Below are positions 32,159-41,500 of a stretch of 64,000 bases of DNA, piece by piece. The notes under the pieces were generated by a model. That model was not told the DNA's origin, made no database searches, and saw nothing but the letters and a program-made list of their open reading frames with translations. This DNA comes from Bacillus sp. S/N-304-OC-R1 (GTDB taxonomy: Bacteria > Bacillota > Bacilli > Bacillales > Cytobacillaceae). The stretch covers positions 62,001 through 126,000 of the forward strand of contig NZ_JACWFE010000005.1 in the NCBI RefSeq assembly GCF_019749375.1, written 5' to 3'. How positions within the stretch are numbered: the stretch's first letter is position 1; the number at the start of each line of letters is the position of its first letter. The position numbers and the translations under genes were made by a program.

Positions 32159-32932
32159 ATGTTTGAAACGATCCAATATAACGTTAAGAATGGGGTCGCT
32201 TGGCTTCGTTTAAATCGGCCAGACAAACTCAATGCCTTTATAGCGAAAATGAATCGTGAAATAAAGGAAGCAGTCAGAAGTGCCTCAAAGGATGAAGAGG
32301 TTCGCTGTATTGTTATTACAGGTGAGGGACGAGCGTTCTGTTCAGGTCAAGATTTATCAGAGGTTGATGAAAACATGGATCATGGCGAAGTGTTAAGAAA
32401 CCATTACGGTCCAATGGTCAAGCAAATAAGACAATGTGAAAAGCCGATTGTAGCAGCGGTAAACGGAGTTGCAGCAGGAGCAGGTTTTTCACTTGCGCTA
32501 GCGTGTGATTTCAGACTAGTTTCTGAGAAAGCTAGTTTTATCAATGCCTTTGTCCATGTTGGCCTAATCCCGGATTCAGGCAATCTATATTTTCTAAGCC
32601 AGCTTGTCGGCCAGGCAAAGGCGGCAGAGCTTGCGATATTAGGAGAAAAAGTGTCAGCAGCTAAGGCTGTTGAAATTGGTCTTGCAACCAAAATGATCCC
32701 TGCGGAAGTATTTGAAGAAGAAGTGAACAGCTTCTCAGCACATCTAGCCACTATGCCAACGAAGGCAATTGGATTGATTAAACGATCCCTCAAAGCTGTT
32801 TCTGAATTATCATTTGATGACTATCTGGAGCACGAAGCCCAAGGTCAGAGAACAGCAGGATTAACAGCTGATCACCGTGAAGGCATCGAAGCATTTATGC
32901 AAAAAAGAAAACCTGTATTTTCAGGAAAATAA
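32159..32932 (+). CDS. paaG: Enoyl-CoA isomerase, PaaG-like
   Basis: 257 residues. Crotonase fold with GRAFCSGQDLSEV and GVAAGAGFSLALACD, but the catalytic block reads VHVGLIPDSGNLYFL, with the Asp typical of PaaG in place of the Glu of hydratases. PaaG converts the ring epoxide to the seven-membered oxepin-CoA and later shifts a double bond. AAGGGGG precedes the ATG. Confidence 0.9.
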   Translation: MFETIQYNVKNGVAWLRLNRPDKLNAFIAKMNREIKEAVRSASKDEEVRCIVITGEGRAFCSGQDLSEVDENMDHGEVLRNHYGPMVKQIRQCEKPIVAAVNGVAAGAGFSLALACDFRLVSEKASFINAFVHVGLIPDSGNLYFLSQLVGQAKAAELAILGEKVSAAKAVEIGLATKMIPAEVFEEEVNSFSAHLATMPTKAIGLIKRSLKAVSELSFDDYLEHEAQGQRTAGLTADHREGIEAFMQKRKPVFSGK

Positions 32933-32947
32933 AGGGAGTGGGTTACT

Positions 32948-34465
32948 ATGTCAACAACTCAAGAAACGAAGTTAGAACAAGAAGCAGTTAAACGCGAATA
33001 CTATCATCTAATCATTAATGGAGAAAAAGTGAAGAGCAGCACAGGAGCAACCATTAAGACATATAACCCAGCTACTGGCGAATTAGTGGCTGAAGTGGCT
33101 AAAGCATCTAAAGAAGATACTGAAAAAGCGGTTGCTGCAGCGCGCGAAGCATTCGATAACGGGAAGTGGAAGAAGTATCCAGTAGGCAAACGTGCACAAG
33201 TTTTAAACAAAATTGCAGCTATCATGCGCTCCCGATTTAATGAACTAGTGGAGTTGGAAGTTTTAGACACAGGTAAAACAATTCACGCAGCTCAAGGCCA
33301 GATTACACAAGCAATCGAAGACTTCGAATTCTATGCTGGTGCCATTGTCGGCCACCGCGGAACTGTTAACAATGTTCCGGGACAATTCCACAACTATACA
33401 GAGAAAGAGCCGGTAGGTGTTTGTGCGCAAATTACACCTTGGAACTATCCAATGATGATGGCAGCATGGAAAATTGCCCCTGCCATTGCAGTTGGCTGTT
33501 CCGTAATCGTAAAGCCTGCATCATTAACTCCATTAACAACAATAGTTCTTGGTGAAATCTGTTTAGAAGCTGGTGTCCCAGCAGGCGTTGTGAACATTAT
33601 TCCTGGATCAGGCTCTGAAGTAGGAAATCTTCTTGTAGAGCATCCTCAAGTAGATAAGGTAGCATTCACTGGCTCAACACCAGTTGGGAAAGATATCATG
33701 GGCAAGGCATCTCAAACGCTTAAGCGTGTAACACTTGAGCTTGGGGGCAAATCTCCTAATCTCGTATTTGAAGATGCGGATATTGACGGGGCTGTAGACG
33801 GTTCATTATTCGGTATTTTCTATAACTCAGGCCAATCCTGTGAAGCACGATCCCGTCTATACGTTCATGAAGACATTTATGAAGAATTCATAAGTAAGTT
33901 TGTTGAAAAAGCGAAGAGAATCAAGCTAGGCGATCCATTTGATAAGGGCACACATATGGGGGCATTAATTGACCAGGATCAGCTTGATACAGTTGACGGC
34001 TATGTTAAGTCTGCTATTGCAGATGGAGCAGAGGTCCTTACAGGCGGTAAACAAGTACATCCTGAAGGATTTGAAAATGGCTTCTGGTATGAGCCAACTA
34101 TCATTGCTAACGTAAATCATGATATGAGGGTTGTAAAAGAAGAAATCTTTGGCCCAGTTGTAGTGATCATGAAATTCAAAGACGAAAAAGAAGCAATTAA
34201 ACTAGCAAACGACACCGAGTTCGGTCTTGGTTCTGCCATCTGGACGAAGGATGGCGCACGTGCAACTCGTGTCGCAAACCAAATTCAAGCAGGTATTGTG
34301 ATGATCAACTGCCCATTCTCTGCATTCCCGGGAACTCCATTCGGCGGTTATAAGCAATCAGGCTTCGGCCGCGAATTAAGCATTGAATCATTAGATCTGT
34401 ACACAGAAACAAAGAGCATTCTGTCCTACTATGGAAGCCGTCCAATAAATCCACTAGGTCTTTAA
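32948..34465 (+). CDS. Aldehyde dehydrogenase for the ring-opened semialdehyde
   Basis: 505 residues, a single aldehyde dehydrogenase domain. VTLELGGKSPNLVF carries the general-base Glu and FYNSGQSCEARSRLYV the catalytic Cys. The MaoC-like hydrolase domain of enteric PaaZ is absent. In context it should oxidise 3-oxo-5,6-dehydrosuberyl-CoA semialdehyde. GGGAGTGG precedes the ATG. A strong hairpin follows before paaH. Confidence 0.9.
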   Translation: MSTTQETKLEQEAVKREYYHLIINGEKVKSSTGATIKTYNPATGELVAEVAKASKEDTEKAVAAAREAFDNGKWKKYPVGKRAQVLNKIAAIMRSRFNELVELEVLDTGKTIHAAQGQITQAIEDFEFYAGAIVGHRGTVNNVPGQFHNYTEKEPVGVCAQITPWNYPMMMAAWKIAPAIAVGCSVIVKPASLTPLTTIVLGEICLEAGVPAGVVNIIPGSGSEVGNLLVEHPQVDKVAFTGSTPVGKDIMGKASQTLKRVTLELGGKSPNLVFEDADIDGAVDGSLFGIFYNSGQSCEARSRLYVHEDIYEEFISKFVEKAKRIKLGDPFDKGTHMGALIDQDQLDTVDGYVKSAIADGAEVLTGGKQVHPEGFENGFWYEPTIIANVNHDMRVVKEEIFGPVVVIMKFKDEKEAIKLANDTEFGLGSAIWTKDGARATRVANQIQAGIVMINCPFSAFPGTPFGGYKQSGFGRELSIESLDLYTETKSILSYYGSRPINPLGL

Positions 34466-34554
34466 ATTAGTCTACTTTCTAAAGAATTGAAAGAAACGGT
34501 TCTCTGTTTAGTCTTATTTAAACAAAGTTTACGAAAACAGCCTTAAAAAAATTT

Positions 34555-34599
34555 ATGAGTACGGACAGAGTGCAAATTGTGCAGTCTGTTCGTACTCAT
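34555..34599 (+). repeat. 15-bp junction hairpin before paaH
   Basis: ATGAGTACG-g-ACAGA (34555-34569) pairs with TCTGT-t-CGTACTCAT (34585-34599); the middle g-t is a G-U pair in RNA. No T-run follows, so it is not a usual terminator. Confidence 0.85.
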
Positions 34600-34624
34600 T
34601 ACATGCATAAGGGGGAGAATCCAG

Positions 34625-35497
34625 ATGATTAACCGTATCGTGGTTGTTGGTTCCGGAGTAATGGGCAGGGGAATTGCCTATGTCGGAGCAACAGGCGGAT
34701 TTTCAGTGACATTAGTGGACATCAATGAATCTGCTTTGCAGAATGCGAAGAAGGAAATTGAATCTATTTTTGAAAAGGGACTATCACGCGGAAAAATAAC
34801 AGCTGAAGCAGCCGAAAACGCCCGTGCCCTTTTGAATTATGAAAATGACCTGGCTAAAGCAGCAGCTTCAGCCCATTTAATTATTGAAGCGGTTCCTGAA
34901 ATAGCACATATTAAAAAGCAAGTATTTGAAACGATAGAAGAGCACGCAACAGAAAGCTGCTACTTTGCTACGAATACATCCACAATGAGTCCAACAGAAA
35001 TTGCATCCTATGCAAAACGTCCAAATAAAACAATCGCTATGCATTTCTTTAATCCAGTGCATAAAATGCCGCTTGTAGAAATTGTTCGAGGACTAGAAAC
35101 AAGTGATGAAACAGCAGAAGTGATCCGAGAAGTAGCGGCTAAAATGGGCAAGGAAACAGTCGTTATTAATGAATTCCCTGGATTCGTGACAAGCAGAATC
35201 AGTGCGTTAGTAGGCAATGAAGCGTTTTATATGCTCCAAGAAGGACTTGGAACACCAGAAGAGATTGATAAAGCGATTAAACTAGGTTTGAACTATCCGA
35301 TGGGTCCATTTGAACTGGTTGATCTTGTCGGCCTTGATGCTCGTTTAAATAACTTGAAATACTTACATGAAAAGCTTGGAGAGAAATACCGTCCAGCACC
35401 GCTTCTAGAGCAGTACGTCAAAGCAGGACGCTTAGGACGTAAAAGCGGTAAAGGGGTATATGATTATACAAACAAGGAAGAGATGGTAAGAAAATGA
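34625..35497 (+). CDS. paaH: 3-hydroxyacyl-CoA dehydrogenase, PaaH-like
   Basis: 290 residues from the ATG at 34625, after AAGGGGGAG. The NAD-binding VVGSGVMGRGIAYVGATGG, the ATNTSTMSPTEIA segment, AMHFFNPVHKMPLVEIVRG and the C-terminal GLNYPMGPFELVDLVGLD are complete. It would oxidise 3-hydroxyadipyl-CoA. Its stop overlaps the paaJ start by ATGA. Confidence 0.93.
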   Translation: MINRIVVVGSGVMGRGIAYVGATGGFSVTLVDINESALQNAKKEIESIFEKGLSRGKITAEAAENARALLNYENDLAKAAASAHLIIEAVPEIAHIKKQVFETIEEHATESCYFATNTSTMSPTEIASYAKRPNKTIAMHFFNPVHKMPLVEIVRGLETSDETAEVIREVAAKMGKETVVINEFPGFVTSRISALVGNEAFYMLQEGLGTPEEIDKAIKLGLNYPMGPFELVDLVGLDARLNNLKYLHEKLGEKYRPAPLLEQYVKAGRLGRKSGKGVYDYTNKEEMVRK

Positions 35498-36699
35498 GAG
35501 AAGTAGTCATTGTTGATGCTGTCCGTACACCGATCGGAAGATATAAAGGAGCTTTAAAGGATGTAAGACCAGATGACCTTGGTGCGGTAGTCATTAAAGC
35601 ACTTATCGATAGAAACTCGAATCTTCCCCTAGAAAAAATTGAAGAAGTGGTATTCGGCAACGCGAACCAAGCTGGTGAAGATAATCGTAACGTTGCCAGA
35701 ATGTCTGCTCTTCTAGCTGGACTTCCTGTAGAAGTCGGCGGAACAACTATTAACCGATTATGCGGTTCTGGACTAGACGCAGTCATGTATGCAGCAAGAG
35801 CGATCGCTATTGGAGAAGGGGATATTTATATTGCTGGCGGAACTGAAAGCATGACACGTGCACCGCTTGTTATGGCAAAGCCTTCACAAGACTACCCGCG
35901 CGGAAACATGGAGCTGCACGATACAACGATCGGGTGGCGCTTTACGAATCCGAGGCTTAAAGAAATGTATGGGGTCGACTCTATGCCGCAAACTGCTGAA
36001 AATGTAGCACAGCGATATAAGGTTTCCCGTGAAGACCAAGATCAATTTGCATTTGAAAGCCAACAGCGAGCAAAGAAAGCGATGGAAAAAAATCGCTTTG
36101 CGGAAGAATTAGTGCCTGTTGTTTATAGAGATCGAAAAGGTAATGAAATTATCGTTGATCAAGATGAGCATCCACGTCCAGATTCAACGCTAGAAAAGCT
36201 TGCTAAACTGAAGCCTTTATTTGAAGGCGGTACAGTAACAGCCGGCAATGCGTCTGGAGTAAATGATGGGGCTTCGGCACTGCTGCTGATGAGTGCCGAA
36301 AAGGCAAAAGAGCTTGGCCTTAAGCCATTGGTTAAATATGTAACAGGTGCAACAGCTGGACTTGAACCAGCTGTCATGGGACTTGGCCCAATTTATGCTT
36401 CAAGAAAAGCGCTTGAGCGTGCCAAATTGACGACAGATGATTTAGGGCTAATAGAACTGAACGAAGCATTCGCTTCTCAATCCCTTGAATGCATCCGTCA
36501 GCTAGAACTAGATCAAAGTAAAGTCAATGTTAATGGCGGAGCCATTGCTTTCGGTCATCCGCTTGGTGCAAGCGGAGCTCGTATTCTGACTACCCTTATT
36601 TATGAAATGAAGAAGCGCAATGAAAAGTATGGCCTTGCCACAATGTGTATTGGTGTTGGGCAAGGAATTGCAGCTATTGTAGAGAATGTGAATGAATAG
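35494..36699 (+). CDS. paaJ: Beta-ketoadipyl-CoA thiolase, PaaJ-like
   Basis: 401 residues. The acylated Cys lies in [16 protein letters not shown], followed by [16 protein letters not shown] with the catalytic His and CIGVGQG with the second Cys. Length and context fit the thiolase that cleaves 3-oxoadipyl-CoA to succinyl-CoA and acetyl-CoA, and probably the earlier 3-oxo-dehydrosuberyl-CoA. Confidence 0.94.
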   Translation: MREVVIVDAVRTPIGRYKGALKDVRPDDLGAVVIKALIDRNSNLPLEKIEEVVFGNANQAGEDNRNVARMSALLAGLPVEVGGTTINRLCGSGLDAVMYAARAIAIGEGDIYIAGGTESMTRAPLVMAKPSQDYPRGNMELHDTTIGWRFTNPRLKEMYGVDSMPQTAENVAQRYKVSREDQDQFAFESQQRAKKAMEKNRFAEELVPVVYRDRKGNEIIVDQDEHPRPDSTLEKLAKLKPLFEGGTVTAGNASGVNDGASALLLMSAEKAKELGLKPLVKYVTGATAGLEPAVMGLGPIYASRKALERAKLTTDDLGLIELNEAFASQSLECIRQLELDQSKVNVNGGAIAFGHPLGASGARILTTLIYEMKKRNEKYGLATMCIGVGQGIAAIVENVNE

Positions 36700-36723
36700 A
36701 AGGGAGCAGTGAACACTCCCCTT

Positions 36724-36777
36724 AACAGGCTGTCTCTCTTGCACCGCTAATAAGCGGAGGGCAATGGACAGCCTGTT
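36724..36777 (+). repeat. Nested junction hairpin between paaJ and the third crotonase
   Basis: AACAGGCTGTC (36724-36734) pairs perfectly with GACAGCCTGTT (36767-36777), and CCGC/GCGG (36744-36757) forms a smaller hairpin in its loop. No T-run follows; the downstream gene's ribosome binding site is 7 nt beyond. Confidence 0.85.
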
Positions 36778-36798
36778 GCTATAGAAAGGATGAATAAT

Positions 36799-37575
36799 AT
36801 GACTACAGTTTTATATACGAAGAAAAACAATATTGCCTATATAACAATCAATCGTGAAGAGGCTTTGAATTGTTTTAACTATGAAACCTTGAAACTATTA
36901 CAGGAAGTAACAGACAATATTTCTATTGATCCGGAAGTAAAAGTCGTGATTTTTACTGGAGCGGGTGATAAAGCTTTCAGTGCCGGTGCTGATTTAAAGG
37001 AGCGTAAGACGTTGACAGAAACGGAAGTACGCCGCAATGTAAAAGCAATCCGTGATGTATTTAATAGTATTGCAGCTTTGCCTCAGCCAACCATTGCTGC
37101 TGTAAATGGCTATGCCCTTGGAGGCGGTTTTGAGCTAATGATCGCGTGTGATTTTCCGATTGCAGCAGAGGGTGTAATGATGGGGCTAACTGAAACAAGC
37201 TGGGCGATTATTCCTGGAGCCGGCGGTACACAGCGCCTTCCCCGTCTTGTTGGTGAGATGAAAGCGAAGGAATTAATTTTTACCGCCAAACGGTTCACTG
37301 CTGAAGAAGGACTTGATCTCGGGGTTGTTCTGAAGGTTGTTAAGAAAGAAGAGCTGTTAGCCGCTTGTGAAGGGCTGGCATCTGAGATTATGAAAAATGG
37401 TCCTGTCGCAATCAAGCAAGCTAAATACGCGATTACACAAGGAATGAATACAGATCTTCAGACGGGACTAGCTATTGAATCAAAAGCCTACGAATTTACA
37501 ATCCCAACGGAGGATCGACTAGAAGCGCTGCAAGCATTCAGTGAAAAAAGAGCCCCTCAATTCACTGGGAAATGA
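36799..37575 (+). CDS. Enoyl-CoA hydratase/isomerase family protein
   Basis: 258 residues from the ATG at 36799, 9 nt after AAAGGA; an ATG at 36790 abuts that site. Crotonase fold with DKAFSAGADLKERK, GYALGGGFELMIACD and LTETSWAIIPGAGGTQRLPR, so the hydratase Glu and PGAGGTQ are kept. It may supply the oxepin-CoA hydrolase step that the aldehyde dehydrogenase cannot, or a second hydratase; both are inference. Confidence 0.85.
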   Translation: MTTVLYTKKNNIAYITINREEALNCFNYETLKLLQEVTDNISIDPEVKVVIFTGAGDKAFSAGADLKERKTLTETEVRRNVKAIRDVFNSIAALPQPTIAAVNGYALGGGFELMIACDFPIAAEGVMMGLTETSWAIIPGAGGTQRLPRLVGEMKAKELIFTAKRFTAEEGLDLGVVLKVVKKEELLAACEGLASEIMKNGPVAIKQAKYAITQGMNTDLQTGLAIESKAYEFTIPTEDRLEALQAFSEKRAPQFTGK

Positions 37576-37592
37576 GTTTACTTTTCCCAGTG
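37563..37592 (+). repeat. 10-bp junction hairpin before paaX
   Basis: CACTGGGAAA (37563-37572) pairs perfectly with TTTCCCAGTG (37583-37592) and spans the crotonase stop codon. No T-run follows. Confidence 0.8.
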
Positions 37593-37644
37593 TCACGTTA
37601 TAATGAAGAAAAAAGATCGTAAATGATTGACAGAAGGGAAAAGA

Positions 37645-38532
37645 GTGGGAGAGATGGCGAACACACAATCAATGATTTTTACGATTTACGGCGATTACAT
37701 TCGTCATTATGGGAATAAAATTTGGATTGGCAGTTTAATTCGCTTGTTAGAACAATTTGGCCATAACGAGCAATCTGTCCGCGTTGCGGTTTCACGAATG
37801 GTAAAGCAGGGGTGGATTCAGTCAGAAAGGGAGGGAAATAAGAGTTATTATTTCCTCACCCCTCGCGGAGAGCTTCGAATGGAAGAAGCAGCCCGTAGAA
37901 TTTTCAAGCTTAAGGCACATGAGTGGGATGGAAAATGGCGGATGCTTATGTATACCATTCCTGAAGAGAAAAGGAATATCCGCGATGAATTGCGTAAAGA
38001 GCTTTTGTGGAGCGGTTTTGGCAGCTTTTCAAATGGATGCTGGATTTCACCTAACAATCTTGAAAAAGAAGTAAAAATGCTCATCGAGAAATATGACATT
38101 GGTGAATATGTTGATTTCTTCATATCCGAATATAAAGGCCCTCAGGAAAATCATGCGCTTGTTGAAAAAAGCTGGCCAATGACCGAGATTGAAGCGAAAT
38201 ACGATGAGTTTATTTCGGTATACAGCAAAAGATATATCATTCATCAAAGCGCAATGGCGAGCGGACAAATGACAGATGCTGAATGCTTTGTCGAACGGAC
38301 TAATCTAGTTCATGAATACCGTAAATTTCTCTTTACAGATCCTGGGCTACCGAAAGAACTTCTGCCAGACATGTGGAATGGAGACCATGCAGTTCTTCTA
38401 TTTGCTCAATATTACAAGCTCCTTGCAACACCGGCTAGCCAATTTTTTGAAGACGTTTTTAGCGAAGATAATGATATGGGCCGGAAGGATAAATCCTATG
38501 ATGCCGATGATCATCCGTATATTGTGAATTAG
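37645..38532 (+). CDS. paaX: PaaX-family transcriptional regulator
   Basis: 295 residues from the GTG at 37645, 6 nt after GAAGGGA; ATG 37654 and TTG 37627 are alternatives. The N-terminal winged helix (NEQSVRVAVSRMVKQGWIQS) is followed by PaaX C-terminal blocks (EWDGKWRMLMYTIPEEKRN, LLWSGFGSFSNGCWISP). PaaX represses paa genes and is released by phenylacetyl-CoA. It is last in the operon. Candidate sites lie before paaK and paaA. Confidence 0.92.
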   Translation: MGEMANTQSMIFTIYGDYIRHYGNKIWIGSLIRLLEQFGHNEQSVRVAVSRMVKQGWIQSEREGNKSYYFLTPRGELRMEEAARRIFKLKAHEWDGKWRMLMYTIPEEKRNIRDELRKELLWSGFGSFSNGCWISPNNLEKEVKMLIEKYDIGEYVDFFISEYKGPQENHALVEKSWPMTEIEAKYDEFISVYSKRYIIHQSAMASGQMTDAECFVERTNLVHEYRKFLFTDPGLPKELLPDMWNGDHAVLLFAQYYKLLATPASQFFEDVFSEDNDMGRKDKSYDADDHPYIVN

Positions 38533-38609
38533 GGACTGAAGATATTTAGTTATTTAATGTCACTGCATGGAAAGAATATTGATTAAGGCCATATAATTGA
38601 TTGAAAAAA

Positions 38610-38637
38610 GCTGCTCTCAAAGGCAGCCTTTCTTTTT
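38610..38637 (+). terminator. Terminator of the paa operon
   Basis: GCTGC pairs with GCAGC (38623-38627), then CTTTCTTTTT. Confidence 0.7.
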
Positions 38638-38638
38638 C

Positions 38639-39166
38639 CTAGTTTTTATTCTCTTCAGAAAATATTTCCCGGAATTCATAGCCCTTTTGTACGTATGTGT
38701 CGATAGATAGCTGAATGAGTTCGAGGTCTTTATCATTCAATTCACGCACTACTTTGCCTGGGGAGCCAACGATAAGTGAACGTGGCGGGATTTTTTTGCC
38801 GCTTGGAATGAGTGTATTGGCACCTATAATACATTCTTCTCCGATGTCAGCGTGATCGAGAATAGTTGAGCCCATGCCGATAATGGACCGTTTTCCAATT
38901 TTACAGCCATGCAAAATTACGTTATGGCCAATTGTCACTTCATCTTCAATGACAACGGGAGCGCCTTCATACAAATGAATGGTAGAGTTGTCTTGGATGC
39001 TGCAGCGCTTTCCGATTGTAATTGGCCCTTCGTCTGCACGCAGCACAGCATTGAACCAAATGGTGGATTCTTCCTCAATACGGATATCTCCTATTAAATC
39101 GGCACTTGGTGCAATAAAAACAGACGGATGAACTTCAGGTTTTTTTCCTTTGTATGGAACAATCAT
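38639..39166 (-). CDS. paaY: PaaY-type gamma-carbonic-anhydrase-fold thioesterase
   Basis: 175 residues from the ATG at 39166, 6 nt after GGAGGG. Left-handed beta-helix hexapeptide repeats run through the protein, with the metal-binding pattern IHLYEGAP, IGHNVILHGCKIG. It is a gamma-CA family member; in paa loci this protein (PaaY) hydrolyses dead-end CoA esters. The name relies on context, as YrdA-like housekeeping members look alike. Confidence 0.8.
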   Translation of the reverse strand: MIVPYKGKKPEVHPSVFIAPSADLIGDIRIEEESTIWFNAVLRADEGPITIGKRCSIQDNSTIHLYEGAPVVIEDEVTIGHNVILHGCKIGKRSIIGMGSTILDHADIGEECIIGANTLIPSGKKIPPRSLIVGSPGKVVRELNDKDLELIQLSIDTYVQKGYEFREIFSEENKN

Positions 39167-39246
39167 TGTATTCCCTCCATTGAAATTAACGGAATTGTTT
39201 TTCTTTTTAATATAGTATAACATTATTTTTATGGGGAGGAGAATGT

Positions 39247-40227
39247 ATGAAATATGTTTGTGGATTGCTTGGTATCAAATACCCTATTATCCAAGGGGGA
39301 ATGGGCAATATTAGCAATGCCCAGCTGACAGCTGCTGTGTCTGAAGCAGGGGGCCTTGGCACAATTGGCTGCGGCACGATGACACCTGATGAAGTAGAAA
39401 ATATTATTACAGAAACGAAGCAACGCACAGCTAAACCGTTTGCTGTCAATATTGCGATTAGTGTATCACCTTATCCGAAGGAACTAATTGAGCTCGTCAT
39501 TCGGCACAAAATCAGTGTCATATCTCTTTCTGCAGGAAATCCGGCACCTTATATTCCGGTGCTTCATGAGCATGGAGTGAAGGTCCTGGCTCTCGTTGCG
39601 TCTGTTAAACATGCACAAAAAGCAGAAGCGGCTGGTGCAGATATTTTAGTAGCTGAAGGGTTTGAAGCTGCTGGAATCAACTCTAGTTTAGAACTGACTA
39701 CCTTTACCCTTATCCCGCAAATTGTAAAGCACGTAAATGCACCTGTGTTAGCGGCCGGAGGAATTGGCGATGGAAAAGGGCTTGCTGCGGCACTTATGCT
39801 TGGAGCCAGCGGCGTGCAGATGGGGACAAGGCTCATTGCGACAAAGGAAGCTCCGTTTCATGATATATATAAACAGAACCTCGTGAATGCAAGCGACACG
39901 GATACAATGATTTTTGGCCGAAGTGTTGGCCGTGTACGAAGAATATTAAAAACACCATACGCGGAAACACTTCATAATCGTGAAAAAGCGGGAATGACAT
40001 TAGAGGAATATGCGGATTGGACATCAGAAGAGAAGCATATCAAAGGTGCAATTGAGGGCGATATGGAAAAAGGCTTTATCAACAGCGGCCAGATTGCGGG
40101 TCTCATTGAAGATTTGCCAAGTGTGAAGGAATTGTTTGATGCTATGATGGAAGAAGCGGGTACACGGCTCTATCAGTCGGCTGAAGAGTTAAAGGAACTT
40201 CTAGTATTGAATGACAATAATAGCTAG
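39247..40227 (+). CDS. NPD-type flavoprotein (nitronate monooxygenase or FabK-like)
   Basis: 326 residues, FMN TIM barrel. PIIQGGMGNISNAQLTAAVS, LVAEGFEAAG, PVLAAGGIGDGKGLAAALM and GVQMGTRLIATKEAP are the flavin-binding blocks shared by nitronate monooxygenases and FabK enoyl reductases. The NGG-type text does not separate the two. GGGGAGGAG precedes the ATG. It diverges from paaY; a tie to the paa pathway is unproven. Confidence 0.85.
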   Translation: MKYVCGLLGIKYPIIQGGMGNISNAQLTAAVSEAGGLGTIGCGTMTPDEVENIITETKQRTAKPFAVNIAISVSPYPKELIELVIRHKISVISLSAGNPAPYIPVLHEHGVKVLALVASVKHAQKAEAAGADILVAEGFEAAGINSSLELTTFTLIPQIVKHVNAPVLAAGGIGDGKGLAAALMLGASGVQMGTRLIATKEAPFHDIYKQNLVNASDTDTMIFGRSVGRVRRILKTPYAETLHNREKAGMTLEEYADWTSEEKHIKGAIEGDMEKGFINSGQIAGLIEDLPSVKELFDAMMEEAGTRLYQSAEELKELLVLNDNNS

Positions 40228-40253
40228 AAATCGATTGAAAACGATTATTAAAC

Positions 40254-40283
40254 AGGCCTGTTCCCTAGTATCGGGACAGGCCT
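40254..40283. terminator. Bidirectional terminator
   Basis: AGGCCTGT-CCC pairs with GGG-ACAGGCCT (one bulge) between convergent genes. Confidence 0.75.
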
Positions 40284-40288
40284 TATTG

Positions 40289-41332
40289 CTATTCTTTTAT
40301 GATAGAATTAACAATTGATTTAACAGCTAGAACAGCTTTTTGAATATCGTCTGCAGTTATTTCTCTATGTGTGACAAATCGAATTCGGTGTGGACCAGAT
40401 GATGTTGCTAGTATATCAACCTGTTTTAGTTGTTTTATAAACTCTTCAGAATCGAGTCCAATTTGTTCAAATGACATCATGACAATATTGCTCTCGACGC
40501 TGTCTGCATCAATGTCGATTCCTTTAATTTGTGATAAGCCCTTTGCAAGGGATTTTGCATTTGCATGATCCTCTTCCAGACGATTAATCATTTCCTCTAA
40601 CGCTACAATTCCCGCAGCACCAATCATACCAGACTGGCGCAGTCCGCCGCCTAGCATTTTTCTCCATTTCCGTGCTTTTTCAATAAACTCTTTAGAGCCT
40701 GCTAATATCGAACCCATTGGCGCACTTAAGCCTTTTGATAAACAAAACTGTACCGAATCTGCATATTTAGCAATTTCCTTAGGTTCCACGTTTAAACTAA
40801 TCGCAGCATTAAATAATCTCGCACCGTCAAGATGAATGGGAATTCCATGCTTTCTTGAAAGGGAATAGACCTCCTCCATATAGCTTAGAGGCAAAACACG
40901 TCCACCTGAGTACGCATGTGTATTTTCCAAACAAATGAGGCTTGTCCTTGGAAAATGAATATCATTTCCACGAATGGCACTTTCAATATCAGAAATAGGC
41001 ATTCTGCCATTTGTTCCTCTAATTGTTTTCGCCTGTACACCAGCAATTGTTGATAGTCCGCCTGTTTCATAGTAATAGATATGGGCATGCTCTTCTAAAA
41101 TAATTTCGTCTCCGCGCTGTGTATGAGTTAGTACAGCTACCTGATTACCTTGAGTTCCGCTAGTGACAAAAAGAGCAGCCTCTTTTCCCAGTAATTCTGC
41201 AGCTATTTTCTCTAAATGGTTAATAGTTGGATCATCTCTATACACATCATCTCCAACCTCAGCATTACGAATAGCATCTCTCATTTTTTCTGTAGGAGTT
41301 GTTACAGTATCACTTCTAAGATCAATTGGCAT
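40289..41332 (-). CDS. Low-specificity L-threonine aldolase
   Basis: 347 residues, PLP fold type I. PIDLRSDTVTTPTEKMRDAI and GDDVYRDDPTINHLE open the protein, HLDGARLFNA holds the PLP-contacting Asp and FCLSKGLSAPMGSILAGS the Schiff-base Lys. It splits threonine or allo-threonine into glycine and acetaldehyde. AAGGAGGAAG precedes the ATG. Confidence 0.92.
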   Translation of the reverse strand: MPIDLRSDTVTTPTEKMRDAIRNAEVGDDVYRDDPTINHLEKIAAELLGKEAALFVTSGTQGNQVAVLTHTQRGDEIILEEHAHIYYYETGGLSTIAGVQAKTIRGTNGRMPISDIESAIRGNDIHFPRTSLICLENTHAYSGGRVLPLSYMEEVYSLSRKHGIPIHLDGARLFNAAISLNVEPKEIAKYADSVQFCLSKGLSAPMGSILAGSKEFIEKARKWRKMLGGGLRQSGMIGAAGIVALEEMINRLEEDHANAKSLAKGLSQIKGIDIDADSVESNIVMMSFEQIGLDSEEFIKQLKQVDILATSSGPHRIRFVTHREITADDIQKAVLAVKSIVNSIIKE

Positions 41333-41500
41333 ATGTGCTTCCTCCTTGAAAATTCTATATATTCTAATTTAAGCATAAGGCTCATTTTATGTATAGAAAC
41401 AAACCTTCATATAAAGACAGTTTTTTGATCATGGAAATGATTTTGCAAATGATTAGTCAGTATTATAATAGATATAAAGAGGCAGCGGGAGGCATGGGGT

